64,000 nucleotides of DNA, taken from positions 372,001-436,000 of the forward strand of contig NZ_QFFG01000003.1 of NCBI RefSeq assembly GCF_003129485.1, written 5' to 3'. The translations under genes were made by a program, and so were the position numbers. The notes beneath the pieces were generated by a model, which saw nothing but the letters and a program-made list of their open reading frames with translations, was not told where the DNA came from and did no database searches. Of this stretch, positions 26,007 through 36,279 are shown one piece after another; position 1 is the first letter of the stretch; every line of letters begins with the position of its first letter. The stretch comes from Polaribacter aquimarinus. GTDB taxonomy: Bacteria > Bacteroidota > Bacteroidia > Flavobacteriales > Flavobacteriaceae.

Positions 26007-28643
26007 TTACTTTAATGATGCTAAACTAGATTTTATCGTTTCAATTTTAGCTAATGTGTCACTTTCTTTTTTACGTTCTAATGTAATCACTTTTTCAGGT
26101 GCATTTGATACAAAACGCTCATTAGATAATTTCTTTTGAATGCCAAATAAGAAACCTTCTGCTCTTTTTAACTCTGCATTTAATTTCTTTGTCTCTGCTT
26201 CTACATCAATATATGCCGCAGAAACAGGAACAAAATATTCATTTGATTTTACTCTAAAGGATGCCCCATCTACTTTATCTGAAACATAATTAATTGCAGA
26301 AGCATTTGTTAGTTTTTGAATAACAACATCAAATTCTTTCGAATTCTTTTCATTATCAACTACAAATAATTCCACAGCATCCTTAAAAGAAATGTTCTTT
26401 TCTTTTCTGATCGTTCTTATTCCTGATACTACTCCTGTTACAAAATCAAAGTCAGTAATAATTTGTGCATCAAATGTTTTTTGTTCTGGGTATTTAGCAA
26501 TAATTAAAGCTTCATCTGGAGTTCTTTCTGCTATAAATTGCCAAATTTCTTCCGTTAAAAATGGCATAAATGGATGTAATACCTTTAAATTATTCTCTAA
26601 AACTTTAATAATAGCGTCAAAGGTAATCTTATCTATAGGCTGCTGATATGCAGGCTTTACAATTTCTAATAACCAAGATGAAAAATCATCCATAATTAAC
26701 TTGTAAATAGACATTAAAGCGTCTGATAATCGGTATTTAGAAAAATGATCTTCAATTTCTGCTAAAGCTTTTTGAAATTTTGCTTCGTACCAAGCCAAAC
26801 CAATTTTTGCTGTTTCTGGTTGTGGCAAAGTTGCATCAACTTCCCAACCTTTTATCAAACGAAAAGCATTCCAGATTTTATTAGCAAATCCTTTTCCTTG
26901 CTGACATAAATCTTCATCAAATAAAATGTCATTTCCTGCTGGAGCACTTAATAACAATCCAACTCTTACACCATCTGCACCAAATTTTTCTATCAATTTT
27001 AAAGCATCAGGAGAATTCCCTAAAGATTTAGACATTTTTCGTCTTTGTTTGTCTCTAACTAAACCTGTTAGATAAACGTTTTCGAAAGGTTTTGCATCTT
27101 TATATTCATATCCAGCAATAATCATTCTTGCTACCCAAAAGAATAAAATATCTGGACCAGTAACTAAATCGTTAGTAGGATAATAATATTTAATTTCTTC
27201 GTTTTCAGGATTTCTAATTCCATCAAAAACAGACATTGGCCATAACCAAGAAGAAAACCAAGTATCCAGTGCGTCTTCATCTTGTGTTAAGTCAGAAGTC
27301 TGAAGTTTGAAGTTTAAAGTTTTCTCTTTCGCAAGCTCAAGAGCTTTTTCAATGTTTTCTGCTACCACAAAATCTTCTTTTCCATCTCCATAGAAATATG
27401 CAGGAATTTGTTGTCCCCACCACAATTGACGAGAAATATTCCAATCACGTACATTTTCCATCCAATGACGATAGGTATTTTCGAATTTTTTTGGCACCAA
27501 GTTAATATCAGAGTCTTCACCTAAAACAGCATCAATAGCAGGTTTCGCTAAATCTGCCATTTTTAAAAACCATTGATCTGACAACCTTGGTTCTATAACT
27601 GCCTTTGTTCTTTCGGAAGTACCTACTTTATTCGTGTGCACTTCGGTTTTAATCAAAATTCCTTTTTCTTCTAATTCTTTAGCAACTGCTTTTCTAGCAA
27701 CAAATCTGTCTTTCCCTTCATAATGCAATCCAAAAGAATTTAATGACGCATCTTCATTAAAAATATCGATTACTTCTAAGTTATGTTTGTCTCCTAAAAC
27801 TTTATCATTTTCATCGTGTGCAGGTGTTACTTTTAAGCAACCTGTTCCAAATTCTACATCTACATACTCATCTTCAATAATAGGAATCACTCTATTACAT
27901 AAAGGCACAATTGCTTTTTTACCTTTTAAATGTGTAAAGCGTTCATCCTTAGGATTGATACAAATTGCGGTATCTCCAAAAATGGTTTCTGGTCTTGTGG
28001 TAGCAATGGTTAATGTATCATTAGAACCTTCAATTTTGTATTGTAAATAATACAAATTTCCTTGTCTTTCTTCGTGGATTACCTCTTCATCAGAAAGTGT
28101 AGTTTTTGCTTCAGGATCCCAATTTACCATTCTGTATCCTCTGTAAATTAAACCTTTGTTGTACAAATCAACAAAAACTTTAATTACAGATTCAGACATT
28201 TCTGGATCCATTGTAAATGCAGTTCTTTCCCAATCACATGAAGCTCCTAACTTTTTTAATTGTTCTAAAATAATACCTCCATATTTATCTTTCCAATCAA
28301 AAGCGTGTTGCAAAAACTCTTCACGAGTTAAATCGCTTTTTTGAATTCCCTGCTCTTTTAATTTGGCAACAACTTTTGCCTCAGTAGCTATTGATGCGTG
28401 GTCTGTACCTGGAACCCAACAAGCATTTTTACCTAACAAGCGTGCACGTCTAATTAACACGTCTTGAATTGTGTTATTCAACATATGTCCCATATGTAAA
28501 ACTCCTGTAACATTTGGAGGAGGAATTACAATAGTATAAGGCTCTCTTTCATCTGGCGTTGAATAAAAATAGTTGTTTTTCATCCAGTAATTGTACCATT
28601 TATCTTCTACTTGGCTTGCATCATATTTAGATGGAATTGTCAT
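26007..28643 (-). CDS. valS: Valyl-tRNA synthetase
   Basis: 878 aa from the ATG at 28643 ([17 protein letters not shown]). An upstream TTG at 28676 lies next to the -7 box and was rejected. It charges tRNA-Val. The class I signatures are [15 protein letters not shown] (HMGH as the HIGH motif) and [21 protein letters not shown] marks the editing domain, and the C-terminal tRNA-binding arm ends in a coiled coil ([33 protein letters not shown]). Confidence 0.97.
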   Translation of the reverse strand: MTIPSKYDASQVEDKWYNYWMKNNYFYSTPDEREPYTIVIPPPNVTGVLHMGHMLNNTIQDVLIRRARLLGKNACWVPGTDHASIATEAKVVAKLKEQGIQKSDLTREEFLQHAFDWKDKYGGIILEQLKKLGASCDWERTAFTMDPEMSESVIKVFVDLYNKGLIYRGYRMVNWDPEAKTTLSDEEVIHEERQGNLYYLQYKIEGSNDTLTIATTRPETIFGDTAICINPKDERFTHLKGKKAIVPLCNRVIPIIEDEYVDVEFGTGCLKVTPAHDENDKVLGDKHNLEVIDIFNEDASLNSFGLHYEGKDRFVARKAVAKELEEKGILIKTEVHTNKVGTSERTKAVIEPRLSDQWFLKMADLAKPAIDAVLGEDSDINLVPKKFENTYRHWMENVRDWNISRQLWWGQQIPAYFYGDGKEDFVVAENIEKALELAKEKTLNFKLQTSDLTQDEDALDTWFSSWLWPMSVFDGIRNPENEEIKYYYPTNDLVTGPDILFFWVARMIIAGYEYKDAKPFENVYLTGLVRDKQRRKMSKSLGNSPDALKLIEKFGADGVRVGLLLSAPAGNDILFDEDLCQQGKGFANKIWNAFRLIKGWEVDATLPQPETAKIGLAWYEAKFQKALAEIEDHFSKYRLSDALMSIYKLIMDDFSSWLLEIVKPAYQQPIDKITFDAIIKVLENNLKVLHPFMPFLTEEIWQFIAERTPDEALIIAKYPEQKTFDAQIITDFDFVTGVVSGIRTIRKEKNISFKDAVELFVVDNEKNSKEFDVVIQKLTNASAINYVSDKVDGASFRVKSNEYFVPVSAAYIDVEAETKKLNAELKRAEGFLFGIQKKLSNERFVSNAPEKVITLERKKESDTLAKIETIKSSLASLK

Positions 28644-28673
28644 ACTTTGGTATCCTTTTTGATATATAGTTGG

Positions 28674-28681
28674 CAAAAATA
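28674..28681 (-). promoter_or_regulatory. Putative -7 box of valS
   Basis: Minus strand reads TATTTTTG, matching TAnnTTTG, about 30 bases before the chosen valS start. It supports the downstream ATG over the TTG at 28676. Confidence 0.45.
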
Positions 28682-28766
28682 CAATTATCTAATTTCAGGA
28701 GAAAATTAGCTATTGATTTTTTATAACAAAATATTAGTTTTAATTTTACACAATAAATAATAAACT

Positions 28767-29171
28767 ATGAAAGTATTTACTACCCTTTTTGTATTCTTAT
28801 TTGTAACTCTTTCTCTAAGTGCTCAAGAATTTAAATTTGACAAAGAAATTATTGACTATGGTAAAATTGCCAAAGGAGATAATGGAGAACGTACTTTTGT
28901 GTTCACCAACATTGGTGACCAACCTTTAATTATAAAAAACATACAGTCTTCTTGTGGTTGTACAGTTCCTAAAAAGCCAAAAAAACCTATAATGCCTGGT
29001 GAAAAAGGTGAAATAAAAGTTTCTTACGACACGAAAAGAGTTGGCGGGTTTTCTAAAGCAATTACTATTTTCTCTAATGCTAAAAATAAAAGAAAAGTAA
29101 TTAAAATTAAGGGCTATGTAGAAATGGGAGTTTCTCTACAAAAGAAAAAAAGTATTTTATCTGATAGTTAA
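28767..29171 (+). CDS. Secreted DUF1573 domain protein
   Basis: 134 aa. The signal peptide ends at LSLSAQ. The mature part is a single Ig-like DUF1573 domain: FDKEIIDYGKIAKGDNGERTFVFTNIGDQPLIIKNIQSSCGCTVP (core motif SSCGCT), then PGEKGEIKVSYDTKRVGGF and IKIKGYV. These proteins are exported or lipid-anchored in Bacteroidetes; the role is unknown. Its stop overlaps that of the convergent protease gene by 4 bases. Confidence 0.9.
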   Translation: MKVFTTLFVFLFVTLSLSAQEFKFDKEIIDYGKIAKGDNGERTFVFTNIGDQPLIIKNIQSSCGCTVPKKPKKPIMPGEKGEIKVSYDTKRVGGFSKAITIFSNAKNKRKVIKIKGYVEMGVSLQKKKSILSDS

Positions 29172-30517
29172 ACTTTTTTCTCTAAACGAAACTGAAGAGT
29201 CATTCTTTCTCCGTTTCTTTCGATAGTTATTTTTATTTTTCTACCGTGTTTTTCTTGAAATTTATAAAGAATATCTGCCATGGTTAATTCGTGAGCAGGT
29301 TTACCATTTATTTTTATAATTTTATCGTCTTTTTTTAACCCTGCTTTGTCTGCAGGAGAATTTACAACAACTTTATTAATTTTATAAGAAGGTTTAAAAC
29401 GGTATTCATACCTAGTTACCAAAGAAATAGACGACCTCTTATCTACCTCAACATCATACGAATTATAAAATTTCTGAATAGCTCTCTCTCTAACTAGTTC
29501 TTTACCACTATAAACCACATCTAAACCACTCATATTATAATTAAATCCTTTTTTAAATGAGCCATTCTTTTTAAAAACTATTTTATGATTTCTATAATCT
29601 ATCCAAATTTTAAAACGACTTAGAATTCCACCACCGATACTACCATTCCTTTCTGTAAACTTTCTTGCATTAACTGTAGATAGAGAATCGAGGAAAGAAC
29701 AAGTTGGTTCTTTAATTCTATAATCGCCTAAAATTAAAGTTGGAATTCTGCTTCTATTACCATAAATCGTTCCGCTTAGGCCTTCACCTAAAATATCATT
29801 AAAAAAGCGATTGGGTGTAACAATATTTTTTTTTGATTTTTCTAACAACCATATCGCATCACTTCCGCCAGTATCAATTAACATTTTAACATCAGTTGTT
29901 TTTCCAGACACTGTATCTAAAACTACTTTTGTATTTATGTAGGGTTTTTTTCTGTAGAATCTCAAATCTGTTGAAAAACATTTTTTACACTTCTCATAGT
30001 CAAACGTTTTTGGATTGTAAAAATGCAATCTATTGGTTTTATAATTTATTTTAACGATGAAATTTTTAAACAAACTGTAACCAATTATACCATGAATGGT
30101 AGTTCCCATTTTACCTGAAAGATTAAAAAAATCTTTCAGCACTACAAATATGGTTTCATTTTTAGTTTTTATTCCCTTAATTTCAACAGTATTTTTTTGA
30201 GAGATTAACGCGTCTACAGAATCGCCTCCTCCTAGACCTTTTAGTTTCATCTTTCTAGTATTTAACAAACTAATACTATCATTAGCAGAGAGACTAAAGA
30301 GAATTGTTTTATTAACACCTGTATCTAATATAAAAGAAAGTTTTTTTCCGTTAATTTTTAATGGGATAACAATCAAGTTATTAATTTTTTTAAAACTTAC
30401 TACTTGATGATTCTTATCTGGATTTTTGAATTGAAAACCTGTCTGAGAATTTGAAATCCAAGTAAAAAAACAAAAAACAATAAAAAATAATTTATTTCTA
30501 ATTTCCAACTGTATCAT
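29168..30517 (-). CDS. Retropepsin-like aspartyl protease family protein with C-terminal PDZ domain
   Basis: 449 aa, with an N-terminal signal or anchor (NKLFFIVFCFFTW). It has two aspartyl-protease lobes, each with a DTG motif (FILDTGVNKT and MLIDTGGSDAIW), so the active site may form within one chain. A PDZ domain follows (VNSPADKAGLKKDDKIIKINGKPAHELT) near residues 380-430. The likely location is the envelope. Substrates are unknown. It is monocistronic and convergent with the DUF1573 gene. Confidence 0.87.
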   Translation of the reverse strand: MIQLEIRNKLFFIVFCFFTWISNSQTGFQFKNPDKNHQVVSFKKINNLIVIPLKINGKKLSFILDTGVNKTILFSLSANDSISLLNTRKMKLKGLGGGDSVDALISQKNTVEIKGIKTKNETIFVVLKDFFNLSGKMGTTIHGIIGYSLFKNFIVKINYKTNRLHFYNPKTFDYEKCKKCFSTDLRFYRKKPYINTKVVLDTVSGKTTDVKMLIDTGGSDAIWLLEKSKKNIVTPNRFFNDILGEGLSGTIYGNRSRIPTLILGDYRIKEPTCSFLDSLSTVNARKFTERNGSIGGGILSRFKIWIDYRNHKIVFKKNGSFKKGFNYNMSGLDVVYSGKELVRERAIQKFYNSYDVEVDKRSSISLVTRYEYRFKPSYKINKVVVNSPADKAGLKKDDKIIKINGKPAHELTMADILYKFQEKHGRKIKITIERNGERMTLQFRLEKKV

Positions 30518-30656
30518 ATTACTTCTTCAAGATACAAATCTTAAATTTTATTTATTGTTTTTTAGGAAATATTTAACCTTTAAACTTTCTTTAATAAAAT
30601 GAATTAAATAAAATATATTTCGGAAATTTGCATACAGAAAATCTTAAAATTTTATT

Positions 30657-31847
30657 ATGCCTTCAATATCTAATAAAGGAACTCAAATGCCATCTTCACC
30701 TATTCGTAAATTGGTACCTTATGCAGAAGATGCTAAAAAAAGAGGAACCAAAGTTTTTCATTTAAACATTGGCCAACCAGACATTAAAACCCCTCAAGTT
30801 GCTTTAGATGCTGTAAAAAACAATAATATTAAAACCTTATCTTATGCACGTTCTGAAGGTTCTGAAGAATACAGAATTAAGTTAGCTAATTATTATAAGA
30901 AAAATAACATTTACGTTTCTGCTAATAATATAATTGCAACAACAGGAGGTTCTGAAGCTCTTTTATTTACTATTGGAAGCATAACTGATCCAGGTGATGA
31001 AATTATAATTCCTGAGCCTTTTTATGCAAATTACAACGGATTTTCTACTGCTTCTGGTGTAAAAGTTGTACCCGTAATTTCTAAAATTGAAGATAATTTT
31101 GCGCTTCCTAAGATTGAAGATTTTGAGAAACTCATCACCAAAAAAACAAAAGCAATATTAATTTGTAACCCTGGAAACCCCACTGGATATTTATACTCAA
31201 AAGAAGAAATTGAAAAACTAAAACAAATTGTTTTAAAACACGATTTATTTTTAATTGCTGATGAAGTTTATCGTGAATTCACTTACGATGGGTTACAACA
31301 CACCTCAATAATGTCTTTAGATGGTTTAGAGCAAAATGCAATAGTAATCGATTCGGTTTCCAAACGTTATAGTATGTGTGGTGCAAGAATTGGTTGTATT
31401 GTATCTAAGAATGATGATTTTATTGCAACTGCTATTAAATTTGCCCAAGCAAGATTGAGTCCACCAACGTATGCATTAATTGCAAGTGAAGCTGCATTAG
31501 AAACACCTCAAAGTTATTTTGATGATGTAAAAGCAGAATATGTTGAAAGGAGAAACACTTTAATTAAAGAATTACAAAAAATTGATGGTGTAAAAGTAGC
31601 TAATCCAAAAGGTGCTTTTTACTGTGTTGCTGAATTGCCAGTTAAGGATACAGATGATTTTGCACAGTGGATTTTAGAAAAATTCAATGACAATAACGAA
31701 ACAGTTATGGTAGCTCCTGCAAGTGGATTTTATTCAACAGAAGGAGAAGGGAAAAATCAAATTAGAATGGCTTATGTTTTGAATAAAAAAGACTTAATTC
31801 GTTCTGTAGAAATCTTAAAAGAAGCGTTAAAACAATACAACAGTTAA
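30657..31847 (+). CDS. Class I/II PLP-dependent aminotransferase
   Basis: 396 aa. The fold type I pattern is clear: FHLNIGQPDIKTP, ATTGGSEALLF, ICNPGNPTGYLYSKEE, IADEVYREFTY, and DSVSKRYSMCGARIG with the PLP Lys at 236. It resembles aspartate/aromatic aminotransferases, but specificity cannot be read from sequence. murB follows directly, with its TTG start next to the TAA stop. Confidence 0.92.
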   Translation: MPSISNKGTQMPSSPIRKLVPYAEDAKKRGTKVFHLNIGQPDIKTPQVALDAVKNNNIKTLSYARSEGSEEYRIKLANYYKKNNIYVSANNIIATTGGSEALLFTIGSITDPGDEIIIPEPFYANYNGFSTASGVKVVPVISKIEDNFALPKIEDFEKLITKKTKAILICNPGNPTGYLYSKEEIEKLKQIVLKHDLFLIADEVYREFTYDGLQHTSIMSLDGLEQNAIVIDSVSKRYSMCGARIGCIVSKNDDFIATAIKFAQARLSPPTYALIASEAALETPQSYFDDVKAEYVERRNTLIKELQKIDGVKVANPKGAFYCVAELPVKDTDDFAQWILEKFNDNNETVMVAPASGFYSTEGEGKNQIRMAYVLNKKDLIRSVEILKEALKQYNS

Positions 31848-32855
31848 TTGGATATTCAACAAAATATATCACTTAAAAAATACAATACTTTTGGTATTGA
31901 TGTTATTGCAAAACGTTTTATTTCTGTTGATTCTGTTTATCAATTACAACAACTTTTAAAAAAGGAAAAAAATATTTTTTTAATTTCTGGAGGAAGCAAT
32001 ATGTTACTAACCAAAAACATTGAAGAATTGGTTGTTCATATTGATATTAAAGGAATTTCTATTGATAGAGAAAATCATAATGATATCTATTTAACAGTTA
32101 ACGCTGGTGAAAATTGGCACGAATTTGTCTTATGGTGTGTGGATAATAATTATGGTGGTGTTGAAAATTTATCTCTAATTCCAGGAAATGTAGGTACTTG
32201 TCCTATACAGAATATTGGTGCTTATGGTTTTGAAGTAAAAGATACCATTACCAAGGTTGAGGCTTTAGAAATTAAAACCGGAAAATTAGTTCAGTTTTCA
32301 AACGCTGAATGTAATTTTGGTTACCGAAACTCCATTTTTAAAAATGAAGTAAAAGGTAAGTACATTATTACTTCTGTGAGTTTTCAATTAACTAAAAACA
32401 ACCATAATTTAAATACTTCTTATGGTGCCATTGAAACAGAATTAGCTTCTAAAGGAATTAGTAAACCAACACTAAAAGATATTTCTGATGCTGTAATTGC
32501 TATCAGAAAATCAAAACTTCCTGATCCAAAAGAAATTGGAAATAGTGGTAGTTTTTTTAAGAATCCTGTGATTTCTAAACAGCAGTTTTTAGAGCTTCAA
32601 GAAAAATATCCTACTGTTCCCAGTTATAAAGTTTCCGGTACTGAAGTTAAAGTTCCTGCAGGTTGGTTAATAGAACAAGCTGGTTTTAAAGGAAAACGTT
32701 TTGGAGATTATGGTGTACATACCAAACAAGCTTTAGTTTTGGTGAATTACGGAAATGCTTCTGGGAAAGAAATACACCATTTAGCACAAAAAATCCAAGA
32801 AACGATTTTACAAAAATTTGGTATCACCCTAGAAATTGAAGTTAATGTAATTTAA
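31848..32855 (+). CDS. murB: UDP-N-acetylenolpyruvoylglucosamine reductase
   Basis: 335 aa with a TTG start immediately after the preceding stop. It reduces the enolpyruvyl ether to UDP-MurNAc in peptidoglycan synthesis. FAD-binding segments are NTFGIDVIAKRF, ISGGSNMLLT and IPGNVGTCPIQNIGAYG. GYRNSIFK, SGSFFKNP and PAGWLIEQAGFKGKRFGDYGVH are the catalytic and C-terminal motifs of type I MurB. The convergent DUF2490 gene ends 4 bases away. Confidence 0.95.
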   Translation: MDIQQNISLKKYNTFGIDVIAKRFISVDSVYQLQQLLKKEKNIFLISGGSNMLLTKNIEELVVHIDIKGISIDRENHNDIYLTVNAGENWHEFVLWCVDNNYGGVENLSLIPGNVGTCPIQNIGAYGFEVKDTITKVEALEIKTGKLVQFSNAECNFGYRNSIFKNEVKGKYIITSVSFQLTKNNHNLNTSYGAIETELASKGISKPTLKDISDAVIAIRKSKLPDPKEIGNSGSFFKNPVISKQQFLELQEKYPTVPSYKVSGTEVKVPAGWLIEQAGFKGKRFGDYGVHTKQALVLVNYGNASGKEIHHLAQKIQETILQKFGITLEIEVNVI

Positions 32856-32859
32856 ACAC

Positions 32860-33561
32860 CTATTTAAAACTATAAGTGTATTTTAATCCAATGATGTTAG
32901 TTGTATCAGGAAAATCAACATTTAATTGTTTTTCAAACCTATAATACACTCCTATTTCACCATAATTCTTAATTTTATAATCTGTTCCAAAAGTTAATCT
33001 ATATTTATTAAAACCATTGTCTTTTCCTTCTTGAAATCTATGAAAGATTTCTGCAGCGAACTTTGGGTCTAAACTCCATTTTTTGAAATTATATGTTAAA
33101 GAAGTCTTAAACCTGAGGTTTTGATTTACAAAATCTCCTTCGTCATAAGAAACTCCCAACTCATTTTTATTTTGATAACGTAATCTATACCCAATTTTTA
33201 AATCTTTTATTTTGTGTTTGTATTTTGCTTCAAGATGAAATCTAAAATGATTTTCATAGCCTTGTATGTTTCCTTTATTGTCATTTTCTCTTATATATCG
33301 CAAAGCAGCACCGATTCGAAAACCTTTTGACAGCTTGTATTCTCCAGAAAATTCTGTAAAATAAGCATCTATAACAGATATATTTTCTTTAAATCGGAAT
33401 TGTCCTTCCAAACCTAAATTCCACTTTTTATTCAACTCATAATCTAATGTAATTGAGTTCCATAAAGTCAAATCTGTTTCACCTTTCGTCTGTGCAAAAT
33501 TTACATTTGATACCAACAGTAAATTAAATATTATGATATTCTTCAGTATTCTTTTTTTCAT
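32860..33561 (-). CDS. DUF2490 outer-membrane beta-barrel protein
   Basis: 233 aa. A signal peptide (NLLLVSNVNFAQ) precedes alternating beta strands (LEGQFRFKENISVID, GAALRYIREND, GYRLRYQNKNE, GVYYRFEKQ) and a final aromatic strand LKYTYSFK, as in outer-membrane barrels. It matches the DUF2490 pattern. It is the last gene of the VTC-DUF4956-DUF2490 unit (29 bases after DUF4956) that starts at the ECF-type element 34978-35005. It could be the surface pore or anchor of that system (inference). Confidence 0.8.
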   Translation of the reverse strand: MKKRILKNIIIFNLLLVSNVNFAQTKGETDLTLWNSITLDYELNKKWNLGLEGQFRFKENISVIDAYFTEFSGEYKLSKGFRIGAALRYIRENDNKGNIQGYENHFRFHLEAKYKHKIKDLKIGYRLRYQNKNELGVSYDEGDFVNQNLRFKTSLTYNFKKWSLDPKFAAEIFHRFQEGKDNGFNKYRLTFGTDYKIKNYGEIGVYYRFEKQLNVDFPDTTNIIGLKYTYSFK

Positions 33562-33590
33562 TTTTTAGTCTATTTTAAATGATTTTGACT

Positions 33591-34193
33591 TTATTTTCTG
33601 TTGTAATAAAAAATGGTTAAATCTGCTGTATCCTTTAAAAAATCTATATCACCGATAGCAATATTATTAATAGATAAACCTGTTCTATTTTCTAAATCTG
33701 CTTTTAATAAGTTGTAGTTCTCTGGTTTTATATTATCAATATTTTCATAAACTACTACCTTAGTTACCTCGTGTTTTAAATGCCATACTTTTTCAATAAT
33801 TGCAATTGCAGCAACTATGATAACATTTGCTAAAATAATTTCTGAAAAACTCATTTTTTTGTTGGCCAAAGAGTTCATCACAGAGACGCCAATAACTACA
33901 AACAAATAGGTCATTTCTTTAATATTAATAGCATCAGTTCTATACCTAATGATGCCAAAAATGGCAAAAAGTCCAAGTGCCATACCTATATCTAACTCGA
34001 ATTTTTTGAGTGTAAAACACAAGAAAAACACTATAAAACTTATCATATAAAATGTAAATAAATAGTCTTTACGTTTGGTAGATGTGTAATACAACCACCT
34101 AATAATTAAGGTTAAAAAAATTAGATTTATGATAAAACGAAATGACATTTTAAAAAAATCGTCATCAAAAATTGGGATTTCTAAAAACTCCAT
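33591..34193 (-). CDS. DUF4956 membrane protein
   Basis: 200 aa. Four or so membrane helices (FRFIINLIFLTLIIRWLYY, YMISFIVFFLCFTL, IGMALGLFAIFGIIRYRTD, ILANVIIVAAIAIIEKVW) lead into a soluble C-terminal domain. The GLFAIFGIIRYRTDAINIKEMTYLF stretch is the family signature. DUF4956 proteins are frequently encoded beside VTC-domain and CotH genes, as here. The gene is 2 bases from the VTC gene. The biochemical role is not established to my knowledge. Confidence 0.88.
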   Translation of the reverse strand: MEFLEIPIFDDDFFKMSFRFIINLIFLTLIIRWLYYTSTKRKDYLFTFYMISFIVFFLCFTLKKFELDIGMALGLFAIFGIIRYRTDAINIKEMTYLFVVIGVSVMNSLANKKMSFSEIILANVIIVAAIAIIEKVWHLKHEVTKVVVYENIDNIKPENYNLLKADLENRTGLSINNIAIGDIDFLKDTADLTIFYYNRK

Positions 34194-34195
34194 AA

Positions 34196-34942
34196 TTATG
34201 CTATGATATTATTAATTCTTATTAATTTCTTTTTAAAAATATTATACTTTAAATCATTGTAAAGGCTAATCATACCAATACAGTATTTGCTTATACTATA
34301 TGGATTTTGCCTTATTACTTTTAAAGATTTTATTATTTTAGATTTTCTATTAAAACGTTCTTGTTTTACTTCGATAACTACTAAGTTTTCAAATCTCTTT
34401 TCCACTTCATTTATCTTATAATTTAAGTTTAAATCTAAAGTGACACGTTCTTTATTTTTTACATTCACCAACGTAACTCTATTGAATTGATTCCATAAAC
34501 TTGGTATTAAATCATATTCTGTGTTTGTAATGGATGAAATAAATTTTTTGGAAGTTGCGTTAAGTGATGTTTCAAAATCTGTTACAGGAATTCTAGATTT
34601 ATTTGTTTCTCCTTTTCCATTTTTCTGCTTTATTTCTAAAAAGCATAAGTTAGATTCAACATACTTGCGTTGTCTAATTTTAATTCTGTTATTTTTTCCA
34701 TTATGATGATCTTTGTAAAACTTATTTTCTGCTGTATCAAAATACAAGGATGAATAACTCATAATTCTATCTTTATTAATTTCTAAAACTTTATAGTCTT
34801 TTTTTAAGTCTTCTAAAATTGAAATTAATTGATGAGTATGAATTACAAATTTTGTATCCGTTCTTTTCATCAAAGAAACACCGTTCATTTCTTTTAAAGA
34901 AATAGGAGAAAATGTATTTAATATTGTTTTTACTTTATTCAT
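34196..34942 (-). CDS. VTC-domain (polyphosphate polymerase-like) protein
   Basis: 248 aa, a single VTC/CYTH-like triphosphate-tunnel domain. Basic and acidic strand motifs line the predicted tunnel: MKRTDTKFVI, YSSLYFDT, NRIKIRQRKY, LEIKQKNGKGETNKSR, RVTLDLNL and LVVIEVKQERF. Yeast Vtc4 makes polyphosphate from ATP with this fold; bacterial members are less studied. No SPX domain or membrane helix is present, so DUF4956 may supply the membrane part. It is first in its transcription unit behind an ECF-type element. Confidence 0.85.
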   Translation of the reverse strand: MNKVKTILNTFSPISLKEMNGVSLMKRTDTKFVIHTHQLISILEDLKKDYKVLEINKDRIMSYSSLYFDTAENKFYKDHHNGKNNRIKIRQRKYVESNLCFLEIKQKNGKGETNKSRIPVTDFETSLNATSKKFISSITNTEYDLIPSLWNQFNRVTLVNVKNKERVTLDLNLNYKINEVEKRFENLVVIEVKQERFNRKSKIIKSLKVIRQNPYSISKYCIGMISLYNDLKYNIFKKKLIRINNIIA

Positions 34943-34977
34943 ACTAAATTTATAGCGTTATTAGTTGATTACTTATT

Positions 34978-35005
34978 TTTAGATGATTATTGTTCTTAAA
35001 ACTTG
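34978..35005 (-). promoter_or_regulatory. ECF-type promoter element 1 (VTC-DUF4956-DUF2490 unit)
   Basis: On the minus strand CAAGTTTT (35005-34998) and CATCTAAA (34985-34978) are separated by exactly 12 bases, 36 bases before the VTC start. The same two boxes with the same spacing precede three other units in this cluster. Confidence 0.8.
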
Positions 35006-35018
35006 TGCCTTTTGTGTT

Positions 35019-35060
35019 AAAAAAAACAAAAACCTTATCATAAAAAATGATAAGGTTTTT
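35019..35060 (-). terminator. Terminator of the CotH-YHYH/EF-hand unit
   Basis: AAAAACCTTATCA and TGATAAGGTTTTT form a perfect hairpin (35028-35040, 35048-35060), followed on the minus strand by G and eight T. It separates the CotH unit from the promoter element of the VTC unit just beyond it. Confidence 0.85.
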
Positions 35061-35175
35061 AGAATAACACTTCCCCAAACATTATTTCTCTTTTTGTAAT
35101 ATCTACAATTACTTGTTTTACAGAGTTTTTATTATTTCTATTTTTTTAGATGTTATTTCTTATAAATTGTAATTT

Positions 35176-36270
35176 TTATCTTCTATTTGGTTTTGGAGCT
35201 TTTTTAAGTTCTTCTTTGGTTATATAACCATCATTATTTAAATCAATTTTAGAAAATAGATTCTCTAAAGGACCTCTAACTTCTTCTTTTGATAGCTTTC
35301 CATCTTTATTAATATCCATTCTTTTCAATAAATCTTCAAAACTTCTTGGTCTATTTCTATTATCTCGCCTTCTTTCGCGTTTTGGTTCTTCATACTCTCC
35401 CATTAAACATCTACTTACATAAGGAAACTCATCTGTAACTAGATAAACATATTTTCCATCAATTGTAGTTCCATTGCATTCGTCTAAGTCTCCGAAACCT
35501 TCAACAAATTTATAATCTGATGTATACGTTCCGTCATGGTTATCTTCAACAGAAATTTCAATTGTTCTTTTAGGATTTGAATAGGTGCAATCTTCTCCAT
35601 CTCTAGTTCCGTTTAACAATTGATAACTCGATTTATACACTCCTTTTTTTGAGTAATAAATAGGGAAACCATCGTGTGCAAAACCAATATGTACCAAATC
35701 TTTTCCATTATCAAAATTTTCAATTACCGAAGTCGGTGAACCATGATAATGATATGCTCCTGTGGGTTGTACATGGGCATGATTAAAATCTAACCCTAAG
35801 TTAATTATATTTTGAAAAGCTTCGACTCTATAATTTTCCCCTGTTTGACAAATTACAACTTCTGCAGTTCCAGGTTCAAATTTCACACCATTTAACGCAA
35901 CACCAGGCTCTCTAACCCAAGTTGGATCTCCTTTATATTTTGGATTTAAAGGAAACATGTACTGTTTATTTTGTTCCGAAATTTTATTTGGATTTCCCTT
36001 TCTAGGAAACTCACCAGTTTTGTGATTTGGAAGTGCATTTGTAGTCATTTTTCGATATCCATTTTCTAAAGTGACTATTGTTTTTGTTCCATAATCATTA
36101 TTGATTAACTGATAGGGTCCAAAATAATTATTGACTAATTTTGAATGCGTATGATTCTCGGATAGATGCTCATGGGAATGCGAATAATTATCATCATGGT
36201 TGTGCTGATGCTTTTTACAGCTTGATAAAAGCGTAAACAAAACAATTAAATAATAGTAAATAGTTCTCAT
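35176..36270 (-). CDS. YHYH-domain protein with C-terminal EF-hand pair
   Basis: 364 aa. A lipoprotein-like leader (YYLIVLFTLLSSC) is followed by a His-rich stretch (KKHQHNHDDNYSHSHEHLSENHTHS), a potential metal sponge. The YHYH domain includes HAHVQPTGAYHYHGSP and GFAHDGFPIYYS. The last ~60 residues hold two canonical EF-hand loops, DINKDGKLSKEE and DLNNDGYITKEE, which should bind calcium. It is likely exported. It lies 9 bases downstream of the CotH gene and shares its promoter, so the two probably act together. Confidence 0.85.
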   Translation of the reverse strand: MRTIYYYLIVLFTLLSSCKKHQHNHDDNYSHSHEHLSENHTHSKLVNNYFGPYQLINNDYGTKTIVTLENGYRKMTTNALPNHKTGEFPRKGNPNKISEQNKQYMFPLNPKYKGDPTWVREPGVALNGVKFEPGTAEVVICQTGENYRVEAFQNIINLGLDFNHAHVQPTGAYHYHGSPTSVIENFDNGKDLVHIGFAHDGFPIYYSKKGVYKSSYQLLNGTRDGEDCTYSNPKRTIEISVEDNHDGTYTSDYKFVEGFGDLDECNGTTIDGKYVYLVTDEFPYVSRCLMGEYEEPKRERRRDNRNRPRSFEDLLKRMDINKDGKLSKEEVRGPLENLFSKIDLNNDGYITKEELKKAPKPNRR

Positions 36271-36279
36271 TTTATAAAC